A DNA stretch of 64,000 nucleotides from Nitrospira sp. (GCA_011523385.1 WTGX01000025.1:124001-188000); one strand, 5' to 3'; positions 53,305 through 62,516 are shown, numbered from the stretch's first letter. A program made the numbers and translations. The notes: generated from the letters alone by a model not told the origin.

Positions 53305-54735
53305 TCAAGCCTTTCTTCCGGCTGTACGAATCCGGACAACGGCAACGTGCATGGTCTCCTCGGTCACTCGAAACCGATGATCGGAACGATACCCTCCAAC
53401 CCACAGGATACCTTCAGGCGCTACCACGAGAGGCACGGTACTTCGCTCGGCTTGATGAATTTTTGCATCAGAGAAAAAATCCTGAAGCTTCTTTCGTCGT
53501 CCTCCCATTCCATAAGGGAAAAAGTAGTCTCCGGGCTTCCAGGATCGAATAACCAACTCGTGACTGAATCGATCCGCGTCCAAGTAGGCCACGGAATCGT
53601 TCCGCCGGGACGGAATCGTCTTCGTCGCCGTGATTTTTCCTTCGATCGTCTGACCCGTGACCGGCCAAAGGATCGACCCCGGGAAAGGCCAGGCACAGGA
53701 CCATCCTCGTTCCAGGCGACTGTTCCTCCCTGCTTTCACGAACGTGATCCGGTCATATTCCCTGACGGCCTCCAAACCGGCCAAACAACCGGATGAACCC
53801 GATGTTCCGTGAACGACGTGCTGCAACAGCGTCTCCACAGTCTCGAACCCAAGCGGACCCGGCTTGGCCCACAAAGTTCCCACCATTAAAAGGACCATTC
53901 TTCGTTGAATGGAGACGGGAAAGGTCAAAAGACGCGAACGGCTCCATACGACACGATCCTTCGTGCGGCTGATCTCCACCGATTCCAGCGCGGCCTTCGC
54001 CGCCTCATCCAGATACTGATGTTCCTCTCGCAGTATAACAGCCTGCCGGAACAGGGCACTGACCACGTTGGGATTGAAGGTTTTCAGCAGGGGAATCAAT
54101 TCCCGGCGAAGGCGGTTCCTGGTGTATTTCGGGCTGTCATTAGTCGAATCGACACGGAACTCACAGCATTTCTTATCAAGGTACGACAAGATTGCAGACC
54201 GGCTCACCGTCAAGAACGGCCGGATGACGCATGGTTCTCGTTGAGACGGCATACCCGATAGCCCGGCAAGGCCGGCCCCGCGAAGCATAGACAGCAGCAC
54301 GGTTTCCGCCTGATCGTCCTGAGTATGCCCGACCGCGACTTTGGTGCCGCCCCATTCCCGGGCGACGGCCTGCAACTGCGTGTATCTCTTTTCCCGTGCA
54401 ACGGCTTGGAGCGATTCCCCTTTTCGTTTCCGAAGAAACGATTTCAGATTAAGCCGTTTCAAGAAAAAAGGAAGACCCAACTGCCCGGCGAGTTGCTCGA
54501 CAAACGTCGCATCCTCCAGGGACTCCTCTCCCCGCAACCCGTGATCAACGTGAGCTACGGCCAACGTCAGATCCAGGTGATCCCGCCAGGCAGACAACAC
54601 CTGCAAGAGAGCAACGGAATCCGCCCCGCCGGACACGGCAACCACGACCCGGTCTCCGGGAGACAAGAGGCCGAGTTTCCTGACGTGTTTCAATAGGTTG
54701 TGTTCAAAAGCTGTCAGGGCGCGCATCATCCCCAC
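53305..54735 (-). CDS. tilS: tRNA(Ile)-lysidine synthase
   Basis: Converts C34 of tRNA-Ile(CAU) to lysidine, changing it from Met to Ile decoding; essential in most bacteria. 476 residues. The PP-loop SGGADS is at 35-40, VAHVDHGLRGEESLEDATFV follows, and GHTQDDQAETVLLSMLRGAG lies near 136. C-terminal TilS substrate-binding domains fill 260-470 (WKPGDYFFPYGMGGRRKKLQ). The tilS-ftsH order is widespread. Confidence 0.96.
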   Translation of the reverse strand: MGMMRALTAFEHNLLKHVRKLGLLSPGDRVVVAVSGGADSVALLQVLSAWRDHLDLTLAVAHVDHGLRGEESLEDATFVEQLAGQLGLPFFLKRLNLKSFLRKRKGESLQAVAREKRYTQLQAVAREWGGTKVAVGHTQDDQAETVLLSMLRGAGLAGLSGMPSQREPCVIRPFLTVSRSAILSYLDKKCCEFRVDSTNDSPKYTRNRLRRELIPLLKTFNPNVVSALFRQAVILREEHQYLDEAAKAALESVEISRTKDRVVWSRSRLLTFPVSIQRRMVLLMVGTLWAKPGPLGFETVETLLQHVVHGTSGSSGCLAGLEAVREYDRITFVKAGRNSRLERGWSCAWPFPGSILWPVTGQTIEGKITATKTIPSRRNDSVAYLDADRFSHELVIRSWKPGDYFFPYGMGGRRKKLQDFFSDAKIHQAERSTVPLVVAPEGILWVGGYRSDHRFRVTEETMHVAVVRIRTAGRKA

Positions 54736-54761
54736 CGGTGGAGATTGCCGTGCGGCTCGAT

Positions 54762-55685
54762 TTATGCGGCAAACACGCGTCGAGTCTGCTGAACGTCCCG
54801 AGCGATTCGTTCGGCAAGCTGCCCGGAATCGTCAAACCGTTCATCGCCTCGAATGTATTGTAAGAATTGAACTTCAATGGCTTGTCCATACAGTTCACAG
54901 TCGCCATCCAGAACGTGCACTTCCAGTAATCGTTCGCCTTCTCCGAACGTGGGACGTGTCCCGATATAACTCACTGCGGGAAGGACCGCATCCTGCCACA
55001 CCATCTTTGTGGCATACACCCCATCGGGCGGAAGAACACGGTCTTCGTCCGGCCGAAGATTAGCCGTGCGATAACCCAACCCTTGCCCGCGACGTTCGCC
55101 TTCAATCACCGTGCCTTTCAGGGAATACGGACGTCCCAGATATTGCATCGCTTGTTCCATCTTCCCTGCCCGGACAAACTGGCGAATACGGGTCGAACTC
55201 ACGACTGCTTCCCGGGAACTCACGGGTTTGAGGAGATGAACCCGGAACCCGGCTTGTCCGGCCAACTCCCGCAGGGTATCCGTGTCGCCCGCCCGGTTTT
55301 TGCCAAACACAAAATGCTCCCCCACAAACAGATCTTTGACGCCCAATCCCTCCTTGAGGATCGACCACACAAAATCCCGTGGGCTCAAAGCGGCAAACTC
55401 TTTGGTGAAATGCAGCACCACGAGGTGCTCGACGCCCTGCGCCTCGAACCAGGTCAACTTTTCCGAAGGGGACGTCAGGAATTGAAAGGTGGTTCCGGGA
55501 CTTAACACCAACACCGGATGAGGATCAAAGGTCAACACCATCGGCGTACCCTGTTGTTCACGAGCCCATTGAACGACGGTGGCCAGCAATTCTCGATGCC
55601 CGACGTGCTGCCCGTCAAAATTGCCTATGGTCAGGACCGGATTGGACGGCAAGGGAGGGACTGGAAGCCCGTGCGAAACCTTCAT
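54762..55685 (-). CDS. ribF: Bifunctional riboflavin kinase / FAD synthetase
   Basis: Makes FMN and FAD from riboflavin. 307 residues from an ATG at 55685 that overlaps the hemB stop as ATGA. The nucleotidyltransferase domain (1-180) has TIGNFDGQHVGHRELL and SSTRIRQFVRAG. The kinase domain (185-305) has LGYRTANLRPDEDRVLPPDGVY. A longer frame to 55805 lies inside hemB and is rejected. Coupling to hemB is unusual but plainly translational. Confidence 0.95.
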   Translation of the reverse strand: MKVSHGLPVPPLPSNPVLTIGNFDGQHVGHRELLATVVQWAREQQGTPMVLTFDPHPVLVLSPGTTFQFLTSPSEKLTWFEAQGVEHLVVLHFTKEFAALSPRDFVWSILKEGLGVKDLFVGEHFVFGKNRAGDTDTLRELAGQAGFRVHLLKPVSSREAVVSSTRIRQFVRAGKMEQAMQYLGRPYSLKGTVIEGERRGQGLGYRTANLRPDEDRVLPPDGVYATKMVWQDAVLPAVSYIGTRPTFGEGERLLEVHVLDGDCELYGQAIEVQFLQYIRGDERFDDSGQLAERIARDVQQTRRVFAA

Positions 55686-56665
55686 GGGGTAGCGGCATTC
55701 AATAACTGAACGGCATCCTTGGCAAAATACGTCAGGATGAGATCGGCGCCGGCACGTTTGATGGACAGCAGCGATTCCAACGTCGCTTTGGATTCGTCCA
55801 GCCACCCTTGCTGGGCCGCAGCCTTGATCATGCTGTATTCGCCGCTGACTTGAAACGCCGCCACGGGTACGTCCACCTCGGTCCGCGTCCGCAAAATAAT
55901 ATCCAGGTACGCCAGCGCCGGTTTGACCATGATCACGTCCGCACCCTCTTCCACGTCGGCTAACACTTCACGGACGGCTTCACGCGCATTGGCGGGATCC
56001 ATTTGATACGAGCACCGGTCACCGAACGCGGGGCTGGAAGAAGCCGCCTCCCTGAACGGCGCATACAGGCAGGACGCATACTTGGCGGCATAGGACATGA
56101 TGGGAAGGTGCGTGAATCCCTCCTGATCCAATTCGTCGCGGACCGCCGCGACCCGCCCGTCCATCATGTCGGACGGCGCCACCATGTCGGCCCCGGCCTC
56201 TGCATGGGTTTTCGCCATCAGACGCAAACAGTCGAGGGTTTCATCATTCAGGATGCGCCCGTCTTTCACGATGCCGCAATGACCATGAGACGTATATTCG
56301 TCGATACAGACGTCCGTCACCACAAAAAGACCCGGCACATGATCCTTGAGCGCGCGGACGGCCCGTTGCACGATCCCGTCCGGATCATAACCGGAAGACC
56401 CGCGTTCATCCTTGCGATCGGGAATCCCGAAGAGCATAACCGCGGGAATGCCCAGCAGGTGCGCGTCGGTGGCCTCCTTGATCAGGCGATCGATCGACCA
56501 CCGGAATTGACCCGGCATCGACTGGATGGGTTCCCGTTGATCCGTTCCTTCCTTGACGAATAGGGGATAAATCAGGTTGCTCGGCGACAGCGCGGTTTCG
56601 CGCACCATCCGGCGAAGAGGCCCGGATTCACGCAAGCGCCGCATTCGTTGACGAGGAAATCCCAT
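55682..56665 (-). CDS. hemB: Porphobilinogen synthase (delta-aminolevulinate dehydratase)
   Basis: Joins two 5-aminolevulinates to porphobilinogen. 327 residues. The metal-site stretch reads DVCIDEYTSHGHCG: Cys120, Asp122 and Cys130 in E. coli numbering. Zinc enzymes have Cys-Cys-Cys, and magnesium-type have Ala-Asp-Asp, so this is a hybrid. The Schiff-base lysine regions YAAKYASCLYAPFREA and IMVKPALAYLD are intact. ribF overlaps its stop, and the CBS-1 gene is 86 bases upstream. Confidence 0.97.
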   Translation of the reverse strand: MGFPRQRMRRLRESGPLRRMVRETALSPSNLIYPLFVKEGTDQREPIQSMPGQFRWSIDRLIKEATDAHLLGIPAVMLFGIPDRKDERGSSGYDPDGIVQRAVRALKDHVPGLFVVTDVCIDEYTSHGHCGIVKDGRILNDETLDCLRLMAKTHAEAGADMVAPSDMMDGRVAAVRDELDQEGFTHLPIMSYAAKYASCLYAPFREAASSSPAFGDRCSYQMDPANAREAVREVLADVEEGADVIMVKPALAYLDIILRTRTEVDVPVAAFQVSGEYSMIKAAAQQGWLDESKATLESLLSIKRAGADLILTYFAKDAVQLLNAATP

Positions 56666-56751
56666 GATTTATCCAAAAGCCGTTTTGAAGAGCGATCCCC
56701 GAGTTCGCAACTCATCGGGCGAGCCCAGCGCCGGCATCCACAACGCCACCG

Positions 56752-57144
56752 TTATTTCCTGGGAAGATTCGTCAGAAACACCACCAGATCCCGCACGGAG
56801 ATCATCCCGACAAGTTCCCCGCCCTTCGAGACTCCCAAATGCCGGACGTGTTCCCTGGCCATCAGGTCATTGGCATCCAACAACGTCTTGTTTTCATCAA
56901 TTTTCAACACTGGTGCCGACATAATTTGTTCGACGGTCGTCCGGTCCGAATCCAATCCCGCCGCCACCAACCGCCGGACGAGATCCGTATCGGTCAGAAT
57001 CCCGATGACCTCCTTGTCCCGGCTGACAAACACACTGCCGATACCGCTATCCTTCATAATTTCCGCCGCTTTCCGGACACTGGTGTCACGATCAACGGCA
57101 ATAAATTTTTCAGCGGGGACCATAAACGATTTCACTGGAACCAT
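56752..57144 (-). CDS. CBS-pair protein 1
   Basis: 130 residues made of two CBS motifs only (about 1-60 and 66-128). VPVKSFMVPAEKFIAVD opens it, GILTDTDLVRRLVAAGL closes the first half, and LVGMISVRDLVVFLTNLPRK ends it. Such stand-alone pairs usually bind adenine nucleotides and regulate a partner. AAGGAG precedes the start. About 70% identical by eye to CBS protein 2. It lies between cobA-hemD and hemB in the tetrapyrrole cluster, so its partner may be a heme-pathway enzyme (inference). Confidence 0.9.
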   Translation of the reverse strand: MVPVKSFMVPAEKFIAVDRDTSVRKAAEIMKDSGIGSVFVSRDKEVIGILTDTDLVRRLVAAGLDSDRTTVEQIMSAPVLKIDENKTLLDANDLMAREHVRHLGVSKGGELVGMISVRDLVVFLTNLPRK

Positions 57145-57230
57145 AAAATTCTCCTTGGATTATCACGCCTCATTAAACAAAAATTCTCCATCCGCCGGGA
57201 AGTCAGGGCCTTTCGACAATTCATGCGCCA

Positions 57231-58778
57231 TTAAGAAGTTACCTCGTGCCGGACATAGTCGACCAGCGACTGAACCAACGCCGGAATCGTGTTTTGCGAA
57301 GCCATGACGTGAACGTCCAACCCCATTTCCCGAATGGTTTTGGCCGTAATCGGCCCGATGCTCGCAATAATCGTCCCATTTAAACGTTGTTTCAAGTCAC
57401 GTGTTTCGTCAAAAAGTTGAAAAAAGTTGCGAACGGTAGACGAACTGGCAAACGTGACCACGTCGATCAAATGGTCGCGAAAAAGTTGCTGAACGCGATC
57501 CCGTTCAATCGCCGGCACCACGGTCTTATAGACCTTCACGACTCGCACAATCGCCCCCGATCGCTCCAACTCCTCCGGCAGGATCTCACGGGCTTGTGCG
57601 GCCCGGGCAAGCAACACCCGCTGGCCGGACACGCCGGCCCGCTTCAGGCCTTCGATCACTCCTTCGGCCTGGAACGCGTCCGGCACCAGATCGGCCTCGA
57701 TGCCGAATCGTTTCACCTCCTCGGCCGTTCGGGGGCCGATGCAACAGACCTGCAGCCCTGCCAACGCCCGTGCGTCGCGCCCATGGTACCACAGGCGTTG
57801 CATAAATGCCTTTACCCCATTGACGCTGGTCAACACAAGCCATTGATAGACGGCCAGTTGCTCGATGGCTTCATCGACTTCAGTCCAATCGTCCGGAGGA
57901 CCGATGGCAATGGTCGGGCATTCAATCGGTTCGCCGCCACGGGCCCGGATAAGACTCGACAATTCCGGCGCCTGGTCTTTGGCGCGCGTCACCAGCACGC
58001 GCTTCCCGAATAACGGTTGCGTCTCAAACCAATTGAGTTGCTCCCGCAACCGGACGACTTCCCCGACCACCACGACCGTGGGAGGGCGAATATCAGCCGC
58101 TTTCGCACGATCCACAATGTCCCGCAACGTTCCGACCACCGTATGTTGCTTGGCATAAGTCCCCCACCGGACCAGCGCCACGGGAGTATCCACGCCTTTC
58201 CCTTCCTCAATCAACCGGGACACGATCATGGGTAAATTTTTGACACCCATCAAAAACACCAGGGTTCCATCTGCGGCAGCGAAGCGCGGCCACTCCAATG
58301 CCGTCTCGTCCTTGTCCGGATCTTCATGGCCCGTGATAAAGGCCACGGTCGAGGCCAGGGTGCGGTGCGTGACGGGAATACCCGCATACGCCGGCACCGC
58401 GACCGCGGAGGTCACGCCGGGCACCACTTCAAAGGGAATCCGGTGTTCAACGATCCACTCGGCTTCTTCCCCACCTCGTCCGAACACGAAAGGATCTCCG
58501 CCCTTCAGCCGAACCACGCACTTCCCTTCACGAACCTTCTCCAGCATCAACTGGTTGATTTCGTCCTGGGGCCGATAGGTCCCGCACCCGCGCCGTCCCA
58601 CGTAAATCCGCTCCGCCTCTGCAGGGACGTAATCCAACAACGCAGGATTGGCAAGGCGGTCATATAGCACCACGTTCGCCTCCTGAAGGCAGGCTTTACC
58701 GCGAAGCGTCAGGAGACCGGGATCTCCCGGACCCGCCCCTACCAGATAGATTTTCCCCGGCGATCGATGCTTGGCCAT
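57231..58778 (-). CDS. cobA-hemD: Fused uroporphyrinogen-III C-methyltransferase / uroporphyrinogen-III synthase
   Basis: 515 residues. The N-terminal SUMT domain (about 8-245) has YLVGAGPGDPGLLTLRG, VVRLKGGDPFVFGRGGEEA and the GVTSAVAVPAYAGIPVTHR region. The C-terminal HemD domain (about 265-510) has VLVTRAKDQAPELSSLIRARG and VTFASSSTVRNF. It makes uroporphyrinogen III and methylates it to precorrin-2 for siroheme or cobalamin. The ATG follows the stop of CBS protein 2 with no gap (TAAATG), an arrangement that would fit hemC directly. Confidence 0.96.
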   Translation of the reverse strand: MAKHRSPGKIYLVGAGPGDPGLLTLRGKACLQEANVVLYDRLANPALLDYVPAEAERIYVGRRGCGTYRPQDEINQLMLEKVREGKCVVRLKGGDPFVFGRGGEEAEWIVEHRIPFEVVPGVTSAVAVPAYAGIPVTHRTLASTVAFITGHEDPDKDETALEWPRFAAADGTLVFLMGVKNLPMIVSRLIEEGKGVDTPVALVRWGTYAKQHTVVGTLRDIVDRAKAADIRPPTVVVVGEVVRLREQLNWFETQPLFGKRVLVTRAKDQAPELSSLIRARGGEPIECPTIAIGPPDDWTEVDEAIEQLAVYQWLVLTSVNGVKAFMQRLWYHGRDARALAGLQVCCIGPRTAEEVKRFGIEADLVPDAFQAEGVIEGLKRAGVSGQRVLLARAAQAREILPEELERSGAIVRVVKVYKTVVPAIERDRVQQLFRDHLIDVVTFASSSTVRNFFQLFDETRDLKQRLNGTIIASIGPITAKTIREMGLDVHVMASQNTIPALVQSLVDYVRHEVTS

Positions 58779-59225
58779 TTACGCACGTCCATAGATTTGC
58801 GCTAAAATATGCTTCCCTCCTACGCCCATGATCCATTTCCTGGGGATATGCGCCACAGTCAGGACCAGATCTCTCACGGAGATCATCCCAACAAGTTCCC
58901 CTTCCCGCGAGACGCCCAAATGCCGGATACGTTTATCGGCCATCAGGTCACTGGCATCCAACAGCCCCTTGTTCTCATCGATGTGCAAAACGGGGGAAGA
59001 CATGATGTGTTCAACGGTCGTCCGGTCCGGGTCCAATCCCACCGCCACCAACCGCCGGGCAAAATCCGTTTCCGTCAAAATGCCGACGAGTTCCTTGTCC
59101 CTGGCAACAAATAGACTGCCGATACGCCTGTCCCTCATAATTTTCGACGCCCTCCGGACACTGGTCGCACAATCAACGACAACAAATTTTTCAGCAGGGG
59201 TCATGAACGATTTCACCGGAACCAT
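58779..59225 (-). CDS. CBS-pair protein 2 with a hemC-derived C-terminal tail
   Basis: 148 residues. Residues 1-129 are a CBS pair matching CBS protein 1, including the AAGGAG leader. After IPRK, where protein 1 ends, the frame runs on through WIMGVGGKHILAQIYGRA. That tail matches the last 18 residues of HemC (ILDAGGKHILNQIYGRA) in protein and largely in DNA. So the gene apparently acquired a copy of the hemC 3' end when it inserted between hemC and cobA-hemD. The tail is not part of a CBS fold. Confidence 0.88.
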   Translation of the reverse strand: MVPVKSFMTPAEKFVVVDCATSVRRASKIMRDRRIGSLFVARDKELVGILTETDFARRLVAVGLDPDRTTVEHIMSSPVLHIDENKGLLDASDLMADKRIRHLGVSREGELVGMISVRDLVLTVAHIPRKWIMGVGGKHILAQIYGRA

Positions 59226-59307
59226 GTCATGCTCCTTGGATCAGGACGCACCGTGACGCGAACAAGGCCTGATCCTCCATGGAATCACCATCTTCCACCG
59301 GTCCAGC

Positions 59308-60255
59308 TTACGCGCGTCCATAGATTTGATTTAAAATATGCTTTCCCCCCGCGTCCAGGATTCGCTCGGCCAAGGCCGTACCGAGCGGGGCCGCCTGTTC
59401 CACCGGACCTTCGATCCGGTCACGAATGACCTGCGTTCCATCGACGCTTGCGACGAGACCCTCGAATTGCACCGTCCGGTCCTCGATAACCGCATGGCCC
59501 GCGATCGGTACCTGACAACCGCCCTCCAATCGATCCAGGAAGGCTCGTTCAGCCGAAACCGCCATGGATGTCCGGTGATCGTTGATAGGGTCGAGCAACT
59601 CTCGAACAAACGTGTCATCCGCACGCGATTCGATCCCCAAAGCGCCCTGACCAACGGCCGGAAGACTCAAGGCCGGAGGGAGATATTCCGTCACATGCCG
59701 GGCCCAACCCAACCGTGTGAGGCCCGCCGCGGCCAGAACGATCGCGTCGAACTCGCCTTCCTGAAGCTTTCGCAGCCGGGTGTTCACGTTGCCTCGAAGC
59801 ATGACAACCTTCAGGTCCGGCCGGTGAGCCAACAACTGGGCTTGCCGTCGAAGGCTACTGGTCCCCACCTTCGCACCAGCCGGAAGATCCCGGAACGCCG
59901 CGCGGTCCCTGGTCAGTAGGGCATCCCGTGCATCTTCCCGCACCGGAATACAGACTATGGCCAATCCTTCCGGCAACACCGAAGGCACGTCCTTCATGCT
60001 ATGGACCGCAAGATCGATGTCTCCCCTGGATAACGCCTCCTCGATTTCCTTGACAAATAACCCTTTCCCTCCGATTTTGGCTAACGGCACGTCCAGAATT
60101 TTGTCGCCGCTCGTTCGAATCCGTTCAAGCCGGACCGACACGGATGGAGCGATTTCCCGGAGTCGGGCCTGAACCCACTCTGCCTGCCAGAGGGCCAATT
60201 GACTGCCGCGTGTGCCAATGACGAGAGACGCCCGCCGTCCATGCGTAAGGCTCAC
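59308..60255 (-). CDS. hemC: Porphobilinogen deaminase (hydroxymethylbilane synthase)
   Basis: Polymerises four porphobilinogens to hydroxymethylbilane. 315 residues. VIGTRGSQLALWQAEWVQ opens the protein, and HSMKDVPSVLPEGL and LRRQAQLLAHRPDLKVVMLR are typical. The cofactor cysteine is in LEGGCQVPIAGHAVI near 245. The C-terminus ends GGKHILNQIYGRA, duplicated in the next gene. It follows hemA by 36 bases. Confidence 0.97.
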   Translation of the reverse strand: MSLTHGRRASLVIGTRGSQLALWQAEWVQARLREIAPSVSVRLERIRTSGDKILDVPLAKIGGKGLFVKEIEEALSRGDIDLAVHSMKDVPSVLPEGLAIVCIPVREDARDALLTRDRAAFRDLPAGAKVGTSSLRRQAQLLAHRPDLKVVMLRGNVNTRLRKLQEGEFDAIVLAAAGLTRLGWARHVTEYLPPALSLPAVGQGALGIESRADDTFVRELLDPINDHRTSMAVSAERAFLDRLEGGCQVPIAGHAVIEDRTVQFEGLVASVDGTQVIRDRIEGPVEQAAPLGTALAERILDAGGKHILNQIYGRA

Positions 60256-60291
60256 TCTGATTCCTTCATCAGCCCGGGCATGCCTCCAACC

Positions 60292-61692
60292 CTACAAACC
60301 CGAAGCCTGTCGGGAAATCCCGTCCTGTTCCGGCCCCTCTTTTGACGCCGGAGGAAGTCCGTCCATCGTCACGTCCGTCTCATCCCGGACATCCTCAACG
60401 TTCACGGATTGCTGCTCGGGAAAACTCTGGCCCAAATTATAAAACCGTCTCGCCGCTTCGATATACACAAACCCGTTGGATGATTGGGCTGCGGATTTCA
60501 AGGCCACCAATGGGCCGTGAAGCAGTTTATTGACGATCCCGGAGGCAAGCCCTTCCACGGCCTCCTGCTGCTCCGGGGTCAACGTCCCGAGCCGGCTAAG
60601 GGCTTTCTGCAACTCCGCCTGCTTCAGGGCATCCGCCCGTTTGCGCAAGGCAATAATCGTGGGAGTCGCCTTTAGGGACTGAAGCCATTTCAGGATCACT
60701 TCAACTTCGTCTTTGATGATGGATTCGGCACGGGTGGCTTCCAGCCGGCGCTCTTCACGGTTCTGTTCGATATGCGATTCAAGATCGTCGATATCGAACA
60801 GAAACGCATTATCGACCTGACGAACGTCGGGATCGATATTACGGGGGACCGAGACGTCGATCAAGAAAACCGGCTGATTCCAGCGTGCGCGAACCGCCCG
60901 TTCCACGTCCTCGGGACCGATCAGGTAATGGGACGCTCCGGTGGAACACAGCACAATATCGGCCCGGTGCATGTTCGCACGAAAATCTTCAAAGGGAATG
61001 GACACGCCGTTGAACCTGGCAGCCATATCCGCCGCTCTGATCGGGTCACGCGTGGTGAGCAACACCTCCTGAACCCCATGATTCACCAAATGCTGTGCCG
61101 CCAATTTGGCCATTTCTCCGGCCCCGACCAGCATAACCGTCCGGGCCGGCAGGTTACTGAAGACTTTCTTGGCCAATTCGACTGCGGCATAGCTCACCGA
61201 TACGGCGTTTTCCGCGATCCGTGTTTCCGTACGAACGCGTTTGGCCACGGAAATCGCCTTTTTGATCAACTTGTTCAGGATGACCCCGGTAGCATTGTGG
61301 GTTAACGCCTCCTGGAAAGAATCCTTGACTTGACGCAGGATTTGCGGCTCTCCCACGACCAGGGAATCGAGACTCGACGCCACGCGAAACAGGTGCGTAA
61401 TGGCCCGATCTTCCGCGTGACAATACAGGCGGGGCATTAACTGTTCCGCGGACACCGACAGATGCGTATCCACGAAAAATTCCTGGATCGCGGAAAATCC
61501 CTGTTCCACGTGGTCGGCGACCGCATACACTTCCACGCGATTGCAGGTCTGTAACAACATCCCCTCTTGAATACCTTCATGATCCATGAGACGGGTGAGG
61601 GCTTCGCCCATCCGGCTGTCGGGAACCACGAGCAGTTCCCGAAGTTCGACGGGGGCGGTTTTATGACTCAGTCCAACAAGGATGATATTCAT
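60292..61692 (-). CDS. hemA: Glutamyl-tRNA reductase
   Basis: Reduces glutamyl-tRNA to glutamate semialdehyde, the first committed step of C5-route tetrapyrrole synthesis. 466 residues from the ATG at 61692 (MNIILVGLSHKTAPVELREL). The catalytic cysteine is Cys50 in LLQTCNRVEVY. The NADPH-binding VMLVGAGEMAKLAAQHL lies near 180-200. The C-terminal dimer helix is present, followed by an unconserved acidic tail. The start overlaps the CcsA-like stop as TGATG. A longer frame to 61857 is rejected. Confidence 0.97.
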   Translation of the reverse strand: MNIILVGLSHKTAPVELRELLVVPDSRMGEALTRLMDHEGIQEGMLLQTCNRVEVYAVADHVEQGFSAIQEFFVDTHLSVSAEQLMPRLYCHAEDRAITHLFRVASSLDSLVVGEPQILRQVKDSFQEALTHNATGVILNKLIKKAISVAKRVRTETRIAENAVSVSYAAVELAKKVFSNLPARTVMLVGAGEMAKLAAQHLVNHGVQEVLLTTRDPIRAADMAARFNGVSIPFEDFRANMHRADIVLCSTGASHYLIGPEDVERAVRARWNQPVFLIDVSVPRNIDPDVRQVDNAFLFDIDDLESHIEQNREERRLEATRAESIIKDEVEVILKWLQSLKATPTIIALRKRADALKQAELQKALSRLGTLTPEQQEAVEGLASGIVNKLLHGPLVALKSAAQSSNGFVYIEAARRFYNLGQSFPEQQSVNVEDVRDETDVTMDGLPPASKEGPEQDGISRQASGL

Positions 61693-62516
61693 CAGCTTAC
61701 GGGAATCCCGTTTCCTTTCAGCACGACCCCGAGAAACGTCAACAGCACGCCGGCAAATCCCACGATCGTCAGATAGGCCGCCTTTTTTGCCCGCCAACCC
61801 ACGGTCACCCGGCCCATCAGGACCACGAAATAAAACACCCACGTCACAAGCGCCCAAAGCTGTTCGGGATTCCAGCTCACGTAGGAACCCAGTGTGACCT
61901 GGGCGGAAATGGCCCCCGTCAGAATACCCAGAGTGAGAAAAGGAAACCCCAATAACATCGAACGCTGGTTCAACGTGTCCAGGAAATCCAATGGCGGCAG
62001 CTTAAAGGACAGGACGTTGAATTGTTTGGATTTCAGCAGCCGCTCCTGCATCAGATACATGACCCCTGCCACAAAGGCCACGGCAAACCCGACGGATCCC
62101 AACATGCTGAGGGTGACGTGGATCCACACGGCTCGCAACATGGGTTGAAGAACCGGGGTTTCCGTAGGCAGGGCAGCAGTCGAGACCAGCGAAAGAAAGG
62201 CAATGGGTAGTATGAAGGCTCCCAGGACGTAAAGCCGCTGGAGAATGACGACCAGCAAAAAGACAAGGATCAGAGACCACGAAAAAAACGAGAGGGCTTT
62301 GTGGAACGTGACGCTGACTTCTCCGGAAAACACTTGTACGGCCAGGACCACGCTATGGATGGCAAATCCGATACACGTCGCGGCAAGGGCCACCCGGGCA
62401 AGCACGTCAGATCGCCGGAGCAAATAGACCAGGGACAGCAAAATCCCGATAAAATACAGCCCCAACGTCAGTTGCAAAAAGGCAACGGTCATCGGTATCA
62501 CCAGCAAATAGTGCAA
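61692..62516 (-). CDS. CcsA/HemX-like cytochrome c assembly membrane protein
   Basis: 274 residues with eight hydrophobic segments. The conserved tryptophan-rich loop is GSYVSWNPEQLWALVTWVFY (about 217-236). That resembles the WWD-like heme-handling loop of CcsA/CcmC, though the full WWD signature is not seen. HemX proteins linked to hemA modulate HemA levels or heme handling; direct cytochrome assembly is equally possible. It overlaps hemA by one base (TGATG), so the two are translationally coupled. Confidence 0.85.
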   Translation of the reverse strand: MHYLLVIPMTVAFLQLTLGLYFIGILLSLVYLLRRSDVLARVALAATCIGFAIHSVVLAVQVFSGEVSVTFHKALSFFSWSLILVFLLVVILQRLYVLGAFILPIAFLSLVSTAALPTETPVLQPMLRAVWIHVTLSMLGSVGFAVAFVAGVMYLMQERLLKSKQFNVLSFKLPPLDFLDTLNQRSMLLGFPFLTLGILTGAISAQVTLGSYVSWNPEQLWALVTWVFYFVVLMGRVTVGWRAKKAAYLTIVGFAGVLLTFLGVVLKGNGIPVS

